Source of the DNA: Hirudo medicinalis
Lineage: Eukaryota; Annelida; Clitellata; Hirudinida; Hirudinidae
Length of the DNA: 64,000 bases
Direction of reading: 5' to 3'
Assembly: GCA_011800805.1 (NCBI GenBank)
Contig: MPNW01000030.1
Coordinates: forward strand, 167,439-231,438
Below are positions 21,601 to 29,459 of this stretch, in pieces. Position numbers and translations under genes: made by a program. The notes beneath the pieces were generated by a model. That model made no database searches, was not told the DNA's origin, and saw only the letters and a list, made by a program, of their open reading frames with translations. The stretch's first letter is position 1. Each line of letters begins with the position of its first letter.

Positions 21601-22244
21601 GAAGCGTGAGTTTTTGCAATTAAAAATAGAAACTGCGCAGGAATTAACGACTCCTTCCTTCTTTGATGAATTGAAATTGAAATGAAACTAATTTTACTTT
21701 TCAGGAGCTCGGCGGGAATTCCATGGGTTTGAACAGCAGCAACCATTCGAACAACGATCTCATCACTTACGACCTCGGAAGTCATCCAGTGTACCTGATA
21801 GTGTACTCGGTCATTCTTTACTACCCCATAATGTACATCATTCCCTTAGCCACGGTTACCTACCTCAACTTTAGGTTGATTACCGCTCTGAAAAGTTTCG
21901 ACTCCAATTTGATCAGAAGGACAAAACGCAAGGCTGACCACATCACTCAATGCGTCGTCGCAATCGTCAGCATCTTCATCCTCACGCAAACTCCTGCTCT
22001 CTTCAACCAGATATTCTGGGCGACATTTCATGCCAGCGATCGAAGATGTGGAAGGTTCCACTTCTACTACACGAGAGTGAGCGACTTCCTCGTCATTTTC
22101 AGCTCCTCTTGCAACTTTTTTGTTTACTGTTTCTTCAACTCTTCATTCAGAGCAGCCCTTCAGAACTCCCTTTGCCTAGCTTCGTGCAGAAAAAGTGCAA
22201 AAAGTCCTGAAAAAAGAAATGAGATTCAGTTGAGCGTTAAGTAG
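9681..22244 (+). CDS. FMRFaR-like: Rhodopsin-family peptide GPCR, FMRFamide-receptor-like, with one 11.5 kb intron
   Basis: Exon 1 (9681-10205) encodes TM1-TM4. Exon 2 (21705-22244) encodes TM5-TM7 and the tail. The donor GTAAGT at 10206 and acceptor TTTTCAG at 21704 join in phase 0, giving 354 residues. TM1 carries LGTIGNIASF and TM2 carries LAVFDSL with the conserved Asp. TM3 ends VLITVNRYQAI, so the usual D/E-R-Y is N-R-Y. TM4 ends VLYNLPRFLEHT, close to the YN..RF.E run of FMRFamide receptors. TM6 has FILTQTPAL in place of CWxP. TM7 has SCNFFVYCFF, as in FMRFamide receptors (N..xxY variant). The predicted product is a plasma-membrane neuropeptide receptor; the ligand is inferred from family resemblance only. 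The usual Cys at the top of TM3 is not obvious. Confidence 0.85.
11100..11583 (+). mobile_element. hAT-type DNA transposon fragment
   Basis: It starts with a hAT-like end, CAGTGATGGATTTACGAGG. The reading frame near 11386-11520 contains SLKTYLRSTMLAGRLNGLSL. This resembles the conserved hAT C-terminal stretch (K..LRSTM...RLN.L) just before the dimerisation end. Only about 290 bp separate the end from this motif, so the copy is internally deleted. I could not find the right end. The Merlin-like element follows at 11650. Confidence 0.5.
11650..12378 (+). mobile_element. Merlin-like (ISXO2/IS1595-type) DNA transposon, degenerate
   Basis: The terminal inverted repeats begin GGATC and continue TTTCCAGATAAGCCCCGCC on the left (11650 on); the right end (to 12378) matches in reverse complement. 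The flanks form an 8-bp target duplication with one mismatch: acaaaatc at 11642-11649 and aaaaaatc at 12379-12386. Inside, AIRFLQSHGVIHQQRLCNNG resembles the N-terminal zinc-ribbon region of ISXO2-like transposases. DPTGAHTQTIESFWHVYKIQ at about 12110-12160 matches the last acidic motif (TGAHTQ.IE..W). The middle of the transposase is missing, so the copy cannot be autonomous. It also contains the 125-bp duplication listed separately. Confidence 0.75.
11804..12054 (+). repeat. 125-bp exact direct duplication split by one N
   Basis: Bases 11804-11928 and 11930-12054 are identical, and an N sits at 11929. The duplicated piece lies in the N-terminal coding part of the Merlin-like element. An exact copy joined by a single N inside a decayed element looks like an assembly join rather than biology. 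Confidence 0.85.
12500..13132 (+). mobile_element. Tc1/mariner transposase remnant, copy A
   Basis: Frame-broken pieces align in order with the catalytic core of Tc1/mariner transposases. They are RQLEWAKHM, then IYDPDGCHYYWHDL at about 12620-12660 (family: NLDGPDG..YYWHDL). FLRGKQASKVHIKT follows, then DFDFHQDAP with the second catalytic Asp region, VMEWAACSDLNPI (family: EWPA.SPDLNPIE) and LWGTLIRKV. Several frameshifts and stops make it inactive. The terminal repeats were not located. Confidence 0.7.
13304..13356 (+). repeat. 53-bp exact repeat, copy 1
   Basis: This is identical to 15129-15181, about 1.8 kb away in the same orientation. Copy 1 lies in an unrecognised open frame (13228-13476). 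Nothing obvious bounds the shared segment. Confidence 0.85.
13607..13685. mobile_element. Short hAT-like MITE (probable)
   Basis: The right end, read in reverse, is TAGGGGCGGGTCTAGGATAC followed by TTTGGCGG. It matches the ends of the elements at 17266 and 27498. The left end, CAGCGGTTTAGG, looks like a shortened version of the same terminus. No target duplication could be confirmed. Confidence 0.4.
14143..14412. repeat. 46-bp minisatellite with an N gap
   Basis: The tandem unit is 46 bp, built from ACATACAATAATA-type runs followed by AAACTGGAAAG. The CTGGAAAG landmark recurs at 14181, 14227, (gap), 14308, 14354 and 14400. Bases 14275-14286 are N. The landmark spacing across the gap is 35 (14273 to 14308), not 46. 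The 12 Ns are therefore a placeholder and the array length here is uncertain. Open frames reading CYCMLLLYVF-type repeats on the minus strand come from this array and are not genes. Confidence 0.9.
14866..14935. repeat. GAT/GATGAT microsatellite
   Basis: Interrupted GAT trinucleotide run (gatgatgatgatgaagatg and variants). It lies in the GPCR intron and I infer no function. Confidence 0.6.
15129..15181 (+). repeat. 53-bp exact repeat, copy 2
   Basis: Identical to 13304-13356. It lies just downstream (on the plus strand) of the GAT-rich stretch and before the LINE fragment. Confidence 0.85.
15488..15920 (-). mobile_element. LINE reverse-transcriptase fragment
   Basis: On the minus strand the piece at 15920-15642 contains VYNAGPDGLHPSVL, the GPDG(I/L)HP...L motif at the start of LINE reverse transcriptases, then LEYIFRILL. 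Further along, another frame gives YRTASRTSVCSKILELIIR and EEQLGFLPSRSS. These match the Y(R/K)PISLTSV..K..E..I and Q.GF...RS motifs. A frameshift joins the two parts, so the copy is dead. It resembles CR1/Jockey-type elements; the clade is uncertain. Confidence 0.7.
16320..16530. repeat. AT-only low-complexity tract
   Basis: About 200 bp of nearly pure A/T built from TATTAATAATTA-like words, with many partly palindromic segments. No coding content. Confidence 0.8.
17179..17266. mobile_element. 88-bp hAT-like MITE
   Basis: The left end is CAGTGGCGGATTTA. The right end, in reverse complement, is CAGAAGCGGATCTAGAACAC followed by TTTGGCGG. The flanking 8-mers gccgtact and agcatact agree at 5 of 8 positions, as in an aged hAT target duplication. 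It is far too short to encode anything. Confidence 0.6.
18460..19285 (+). mobile_element. 826-bp hAT element with a remnant dimerisation domain
   Basis: The ends are CAGTGATGGGTA and its inverted copy TACCCATCACTG. The flanking 8-mers gtaacacg (18452-18459) and gtgatatg (19286-19293) differ only by three transitions, consistent with an old 8-bp target duplication. Around 18930-19030 the frame FIRYNTTLLSSAPAERLFSS is the hAT C-terminal dimerisation motif (N..LPSSAP.ERLFS). The catalytic core is absent. AT-rich imperfect repeats (ATTTTGATTT-like) flank the coding relic on both sides, as in hAT subterminal regions. Confidence 0.8.
20630..20830 (+). mobile_element. LINE 3' coding-tail fragment
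   Basis: The frame STREHDCKLYKKVRDTYK followed by a Trp-containing stretch resembles the (T)RGH..KL.K..R...YSFS.RV...WN end of CR1/L2-type LINE proteins. It has stops and is truncated on both sides. The same type of tail is clearer at 44160-44550. Confidence 0.45.
20890..21150. repeat. Degenerate TAACTG/TAACTA simple-repeat array with one N
   Basis: Words of the form AACTATAACT and AACTGTAACTGGAAAG repeat irregularly over about 260 bp. A single N lies at 20996, so repeat number here may be unreliable. It is in the GPCR intron. Confidence 0.75.
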
Positions 22245-23983
22245 AGAGTTTCTTGGATGAGAACTTTTCTTTAAGTCTACCTTAAGCCTCTGATTCAATA
22301 GTTCGATTGGCTTTTGATGGCCCAGTTTATGTCATCGTACAATATCTGGTCCTAAATGAAAATATTGAATTATACTGGCAAATAATTCATCCTGAAATGC
22401 ATAAGTCTTCTGCATGAAATAGCCATTGAAAGTCTGTCACATCAGTCACTCTTTGGACTCAGAAATCTTTTTATTTTGCAATTCAATTTTGCCCTCTGGG
22501 TCGCTCTTGAAATGTGTTTGAAGTCTCATTACATTCGAAGTTCAAAGGTCATTTCCTACTTCTGTGACCATCATAAAACACGGAACCGGAGCAAGGTTGG
22601 TCTTAGATAATGACCTCAGAGTGTCGACACTTTATGGCCATCTTCCATTTTATAAAAATGCGCATCAAATTTATTAAAAGATGGATTAATATTGCATCAC
22701 TATTTATAATTAAATCTTTAACTTTTAACTTTAACATTAACTTATGAATTTTTATGGCTTCAACAACGCTATTATTCAAGTATTCAGTATAAACAAACAC
22801 TTTATATTTTTTACGTTATAGGAATTGTTTTGGTAATGTTCGAACTCCTAATAAATTGCATACCCCATCACCATCTCGCTTGCCTGTTCTGGGGATTGGA
22901 AAACAAATTCTCAGAATGATTGATTCAGTGAACCTAACGATGGACGCTCGTTGTAAACTTGTCAGAATAAATTTTCATTTCAAGGAGCCTGCATAACGTT
23001 TGGAGAAGATTTTACGATGTTGTCGTTGTGATTTCAGATTTATTTTTCCTTTTTAAGATTCTCAGAATTTTATCCCCCCAAAAATGGCAAAGTGCTAGAA
23101 CTTGTTTCAACTTTTTTTTAACAAATTTTCGACAAGACTTCAACTTGGTGTGGTGTTCGAATGGACATGTCGTGTTGTCAAGTGGCTTGGAGATAACATT
23201 TTTGAGACTTTCAAACGAAATAAAAATCTGTTCGATGAAATAATTTATTAGGTTGTTACTTATGAATTTACTTTGCAATTCATTATTATTTTCGCAGTGA
23301 GAAGTTGGACTATTAAAACTATTCTATTCGTGGATCGATATCCATTCCAATGAAGATTATCAAACGGAATAAATTTAAATTTAATCAAAATTCACCGCTC
23401 CTTCAAAAGAATAAGGAAGAAGGTAATGAATGCATTTTAACATTCGAACCTAATTCACAAAATCTGAAATTTTGAAGTTTATTTAAGCATGAAAAACATT
23501 GTTTGAGGCACTTAGCTCAAAATGTTCGCTGTTTTAGTCGTCGGAACAACAAACTCCTTCAAAAAAGTCTTTTCAACGATTCCTCAGGTTTGAGAAACAC
23601 GACCTCACGAGAGACGCAAAACCTAAAAGGAAAAAAATGTGTGAATAGAATACTTTAATGTCTCTTAGATAAATCAAAGATCTGCTTCTGCTACAAAGTG
23701 TCGTTTCGACAGATTGAATTACGAACTTTATTAAAGAAATAAATGTAGGTGCAAGTCAAAGTAAATTCAATATCATTGCAATGAGTATCAGAGATATCCA
23801 TTTTAAAGCAGCTAAATTTATTTTTCAAATATTGGAAGTGCTCACTCTGGTCCTGATTTATGGTTCGAACAAAATTAATGAAAATCATGGGATCCTATAC
23901 TGAGAGGAATATAAAAATAATAATAGTAAGCAAACAATTCTCAAGTTGCGAGACATGATCGCATCATTTAAAGTTTGTGAGTG

Positions 23984-24148
23984 AATAAAATAACTGTTTT
24001 GATTAATAAAATAACCGTTTTAATGAATAAAATAACCGTTTTACTGAATAAAATAACTGTTTTAATGAATAAAATAAATGTTTTAATGAATAAAAAGAAT
24101 GTTTTAATGAATAAAAAGAAGTTTTAATGAATAAAATAAATGTTTTTA
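23984..24148. repeat. 21-bp tandem repeat
   Basis: About seven to eight copies of a 21-bp unit close to TGAATAAAATAACCGTTTTAA, with single-base differences between copies. No coding content. Confidence 0.8.
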
Positions 24149-24654
24149 GTAAATTAATGATCAACCGCACGAAACAAATAGCTACCTTCTTAATTTAAGA
24201 ATTTTTCTTAAGCGTAATTCTTTACGCTTTTAGTTCACCGAAGTACCATATAAAATATTTTAAATAATAGTAATCATGATACCATGGTAATCATAATAAT
24301 GAAATCAGTAATAATTGATTTAAAAACTATCAAAATCTTTGAAAATCAAGAAAACCACAAAAATTCACAAATGACGTCATGAGACGCAATTTAGTTAACT
24401 CATATGACGTCATTGCTCTCCATACAACCGATATTCTGGAGTTTTAAGACTGAATTTGTATTTTGTTGATTTTTAATTCTAAGACATCGGAGTTTCGAGC
24501 AGCAGTTTTAAACTTATTCCTAATTAAACAATTTTAAACAATTTGTTAATTAAGTACAATTTGCTTATCAAATGCACTCGTTCATCAAATTTCAGCGATT
24601 TAAGTCTTCGCAATTCTTCCATTGTTCATTATTAATGAATACTAATGCTTAATG

Positions 24655-24775
24655 ATAAATTAAAGATTAATAAAAATTACTAACGATTACTAACAATTAC
24701 TAATAATTTATAAAGATTACTGACAATTACTAATGATTACTGATAATTACTATTGATTACTAACGACAAAATTAC
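24655..24775. repeat. Short-period ATTACTAA-type tandem repeat
   Basis: Words such as GATTACTAAC and AATTACTAAT recur roughly every 11 bp. It is a degenerate AT-rich array. Confidence 0.6.
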
Positions 24776-25249
24776 ATATTCATTAACTAATTGTTAATTA
24801 GTAACTTTTAAGAGTGTCTCAAGCTCCAGTAACTGTTTCCAAGTAAGGTTGATACTCTTTCATTATTTATTATTTATTACTATGATTATTTTTCAGGGTT
24901 TTGTTATTTAGTTTTATTTGAAATTTTTGTTATAAGATGCGAATATCGTGATGAAACGCTATTCGTAAGCACGAATATCGAATATCGTAAGCTCGGCGAA
25001 CATAGAAACATGAAAATGATTTGTTCATTAAGGAATGAGACGGGTGGCAGCTGACAGTCTAAATATAATCTTCACGTTTCAATCAAGAAATAATAGAAAA
25101 TAATATTGACGATAGTCATTAAAATATCAATAAGAGTGAACACTGAATGATCAAGAGAAGAGCTAAAAATGCTGCGTTGATATAAAAAAAAAAACTGGTG
25201 GTGCGATCAATCACGGTCCGGCGAGTGTTGCACTGCATATATAAGGAGA

Positions 25250-26880
25250 CTTGCATGGGTTCTGAGCATTTCCTAATCATTTCGTCATGAAATTAAAAAA
25301 AACGTTAAAACATAAAAATAAAGTTCCTGCCATTCCCAAAGCCAAAGCTCGGTTGACTTCTTGTCAGCTATTATGTTAATAATTTCGAGATAATGTTTTG
25401 ACAAACCAGGGAAAGACATTCCTAACCTATGAAGTCCTAGTCCTATGAAGTGAACGTTGTTTTCAATGACTTGCTGAGTGATGATTCGATGACTGCAGGT
25501 ATTATTACCCTTAATAAAAGTGCACTCTTGCCGTAAACACCGATCTACAACGATATATCGAAATATAAATTTATACATCGATGTGTTGCGAATGGCGACG
25601 AGAATTGTTTGGCAATTCGGACACTTTTGACTGTTAAAATGGCTTGCCGGTCAACAATAACAAAAAGCCCATAAAACCACTCATAACATCCAACCTTTTC
25701 CAGACCACCATTCATATAACAAATTTTTCTGTGAATCACGCCAAAGATTTGACCTACGGCTGAGATGATTTCCAGACCGCATTCTTGAGCAATTGCCCGA
25801 CGTCAACGACAAAGTCCAACTGTTTGTCTCGTTGGAAACATGAAAGAAATTATTCTTAAATAGGATGAACTGAAGCGATTGCTTATCAAACTACTGGTGC
25901 AAGGCTATCACATGTTGAAGACCATTAAAAAATGACTACAAGCTCTTCTACAACACCTCACACATCAACTTTTCATCTAAGTCATCAGAAGTCATCTTAA
26001 CCAAGTAGTCATGCATCATGAGGGTCTAACGCTGGAAATCGAAGGTTTTTCCGCTTGACAACCATCAAAGAATATCAGCATGCTAGACACATGTGCCGAT
26101 ATCAACATGATTTCCAGGCAGAACTAAAAAAATCCACTGGTCCCTAGAACGATAGGAAGAACAAAACAAATTTTGACACCAGAGATAAACGACAAACATC
26201 ATTGTTATGTATTAATAAATTTGTGACCTTGCTGATTTGTTGCTTGCGATGCCTCTTGCGTTACCTTCGGAAGCGCCGCCGCCATGATGGTTTTTTCGTG
26301 AAAAACAAACCCGTCATCGTACTAAGAAACTCCTACCACGGATCGCACAAACAGGGAATTGGTGACGAGGATGGGATTAAGGAATTAAGGAATGACAACC
26401 ATGTGCAATCTTCCCAAGATTGGAAATTGTAGGAACACACCAGGTGCAAGAACCATCGTTTCCTACATTGCTGGATGAGTTCACTGATATCCTTTCCGAA
26501 ATGCAGGGTAAGTACAAACCTCGGTCTTCTTAACCAACAGTAATAATAATTATTATATATATTGTACACAAGACAGCCCATTTCACTACTGATAAACCCA
26601 AAAGCTGTTCCATTTGACTCAAGGCAATAAATATTCCATCAGCCATCATATCGTAAATCGAAAGTGATGAACGACTCATCAAGGAAGATGTTCTGGAACC
26701 GACTCAAGTTTGGCATCAAAGTCCTACTTGTTGGACAGTGAGCGAATAAGCTTGAGAACCTCTTCCGAAGTCATAGATTGGAGGACTGAGATTGGGGCGC
26801 ATGAAAATTGCCTGATAGGAGTTTATCCGGTGCGCCACTTAAGGAACATGCATAAAATAATATTTCAAGTAATAACCGAA
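25250..26880. mobile_element. Unresolved mobile-element debris (possible Ty3/Gypsy internal region)
   Basis: There is no intact frame. Composition is less AT-rich than the spacers and resembles the Gypsy remnant at 30-32 kb. A plus-strand fragment near 26450-26500 reads QEPSFPTLLDEFTDIL. This resembles the F..LL.EF.DI linker that precedes reverse transcriptase in Ty3/Gypsy polyproteins. The evidence is one short motif, so I regard this as tentative. Confidence 0.3.
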
Positions 26881-27180
26881 AATTTTCTGTAAATAACCTA
26901 TCAATCGCTAAATGTCTACCATTTTGATTAATAATTACGGCGTTGACGTCTTAATATAACGTCGGTAATACGATGTTATCGACATATGGCGTGCTGGTTG
27001 GGCGAATGGGTTGCGTTCCTGCATTCGGCGGTAATGGCAGCAGTCGTAATGTGTCGTGTTCGAAACCAAGCCTGCAAGTGTCCTTGGGAAGGAGCGCTAT
27101 ACAAATGGTTAACAAAAAGAGCTGACGCTATGCATATGAGGTTATATAAATGAAGTACTTTTTACACACACATCTATGAG

Positions 27181-27256
27181 AGTCGTTAGTCGAGCGGTCA
27201 AGGCTTTCGCTTTGGTGCGGCTCCATTAGGAGTTCAAATCCTAACCGCTTGCAAGA
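27181..27256 (+). repeat. tRNA-derived SINE head or tRNA pseudogene
   Basis: The box A-like TAGTCGAGCGG (27187-27197) and box B-like GAGTTCAAATCC (27230-27241) are in tRNA order and spacing. The T-arm is perfect: stem tagga/tccta around the 7-base loop gttcaaa. The acceptor arm does not pair, so this is not a working tRNA. The resemblance is to long-variable-arm (Ser/Leu-type) tRNAs. The 18-base piece CGGTCAAGGCTTTCGCTT recurs near 18055. Confidence 0.5.
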
Positions 27257-27497
27257 GTATCACTGACTAACTAGTATGAAGATAACGTCATTTTAAAATT
27301 ATTTGTGTATAAGTAACACAGATATAGAAGCATTGAATGTTTATTCTCTGGAACTTGGAACCTGTTTCACTTAAACTAGAGAAAAGAGACACTTTACCAC
27401 CTGTTTATTTATATGACACCAGTTTGACACTATCTTATGCAACAAAGGCTGGAAGGATGGAAGCTGTCGCCCCTAGCTCTCTCTAGATAGTTCTGGA

Positions 27498-27535
27498 CAG
27501 GGGCGGATCTAGAACACTTTGGCGCACACTGGAAC
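27498..27535 (+). mobile_element. Solitary hAT-like terminus
   Basis: CAGGGGCGGATCTAGAACAC and the following TTTGGCG match the reversed right end of the 17179-17266 MITE over 22 contiguous bases. I did not find a second end. It lies just upstream of the Tc1/mariner copy. Confidence 0.4.
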
Positions 27536-28039
27536 TTTGGGATCTGGCTGGACTCAGACTGGGGGCACATGACTTATTGAAAGCACTCATGTTGATATCT
27601 TGTGAGAAAGACCTAACTAATACAATTTCAACAGATGTCATCATTAAAAATCTGGCAAAAGATTCCTCTGCATATTGTAAATTATTTGCTAATGCTAAAT
27701 GCTGGAAGCTTATTTCAATATCTAAAGCTTATCAATTTATAAAACCCTTACAAAATTTTCCATTAGATGCTCAGGTCAATGCACATACATAGTAATTAAT
27801 TAATATACAACAAAATTTAGCAATAAAATTTGAATATCAGTGGGATTTCGCCGTTATATGCCTTTGTTATTTTTCGAGGTTTTCACCAATGGGCATGGGA
27901 TCTCTTCCTGTCCAGAAAATGTTTATTGCAAGGCTCCTAAAATGTTATTATAATAAGGATCTATATAAATGGCTTCACGTCCATAACTTGCTTACGTAAT
28001 AAAGGTACTGATAGTTTACGTTATTATAGATGGGTTCTG

Positions 28040-28710
28040 GAAAGACTTAGTGATATTGAAAAAGGACAAATGAAGGCCTTTAAAGACTTGAATTTGTCAA
28101 TTTCAGAGATTTTTAGGATAGTAGAGGTTAATCGCTATAGAAAGGTTATAAGCCGTTATTTGAATGATCCTGAAAGTTGTGGAAAAAATATTTTTCCAGT
28201 AAGACTTCAAAAATTACTGAATGTCAGAGACGAGTTGTCCTCCGATAAGCTTCCAGACGGTCTAGCTCAATAGGAGAATAAAAATAAGTTAAATTTGGAA
28301 GTAAGTTGATCGACCATATTTAGGTGCCCTCAGGGGAGTGGTTTTCTGAAGTTTGTTAAGAGTCAGCACATACCATTACTAACGGAGACTCACAAGAAGA
28401 TACGGCTAAACTGGATTTACGAGATGATGGATTCGGAGACTGGGACTCTGTTATTTTATGATGAAAAGAAATTGAATTTGGATGGACCAGATGGTTTTAA
28501 ATATTATTGGCACGATGTCAGAGGGCCAAAAAAAACATTTTTTTTAAAGGAATTTCGGAGGTGGCTCAGTGATGGTCTGGGCTGCCATTTACTCTTGTGG
28601 TTCATCTGAACTGGACTTCTTAAAGGGGAAGAAGAACTCAAAATATATCGAAACACTGGACGAGTATTTGTTTCTGCTGTGCCTCAAATTTAGAGATGAT
28701 GCATTAAATA
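28040..28710 (+). mobile_element. Tc1/mariner transposase remnant, copy B
   Basis: The N-terminal DNA-binding region is readable: LSDIEKGQMKAFKDLNLSI, then a helix-turn-helix ending KVISRYLNDPESCGKN. Next come [17 protein letters not shown] and the catalytic block [20 protein letters not shown], with the first Asp region (family SDEK.FNLDGPDG). After a frame change, LDFLKGKKNSKYIETL follows. The frame is broken several times and the last catalytic residue is not found. This copy overlaps copy A (12500-13132) at the YYWHD block and belongs to the same broad family. Confidence 0.75.
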
Positions 28711-29459
28711 TTGCATAAAAAATAATTTTATGTAGCGGGATGTGAATCCTTTGGGTTTTTGGCATTTGGACATCATTTCTTTTGCATTTCAGTTACGTTT
28801 GTGTTTTAGTTTTGTTTGCTTATTTTTGGTGATCATAAAATAAAATAATAATACTATAACACTAACTTAAACATTATTCACTCTGTAGCATAATTGATGA
28901 CATTTTTGTTTTATTACGAGTACAATCTATAATATAAAACAGAAAAAACTGTGTATATGTTTGTCTTTCCCAGAAACTCCTCCCAAACGGTGAACGGTAG
29001 CGACTTGAAATTTGCACATGTCATTCTATATGCCATTCTTAGGTAAACTGTGTCATTTTCAATTTTCAACTTTCACCTTTTCCTAAATCGCGTACCAGCT
29101 TTAAACTCGAGAGCTACTGAAAGCGCTCACTGTGTAGTATTACAAATAAAATATGACTTCGGTGTATGAATGCCGCCTCTACACTGACATTTCCCGGTAA
29201 AGATTAATCTGCTGGATGCATCGACATGTCAATCACACTTGCCTGTCGAAGAAGTAGAAAGAAATAGAAGAAATGAACAGAATCTTGCCTTGCAAGTCAA
29301 TGAAGCTGAAAAGAAATTTCCAACGAAAAATTCAATATTATTCGACAGTATCTCCAATTTCCAATCATTTTTACTCAAATCGGTGACCTTCGATGAACAC
29401 GTGATGAGCGAAATCTGGAAAAGAAAAAAGTCGAGAACTCTGAAAGACTAGAAGTTTAT

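Larger units (their letters stand above)
22245..25240. other. Spacer downstream of the GPCR, with AT-rich tandem repeats
   Basis: I see no supportable gene. Two tandem arrays inside it are listed separately. A TATATAAGG at about 25239, followed by TTGCATGGG, is promoter-like but not tied to a gene; it may belong to mobile-element debris. Confidence 0.4.

Noticed and set aside
25239..25270. TATATAAGG promoter-like site
   Set aside because: No gene begins in the right place downstream; AT-rich sequence makes chance matches common.
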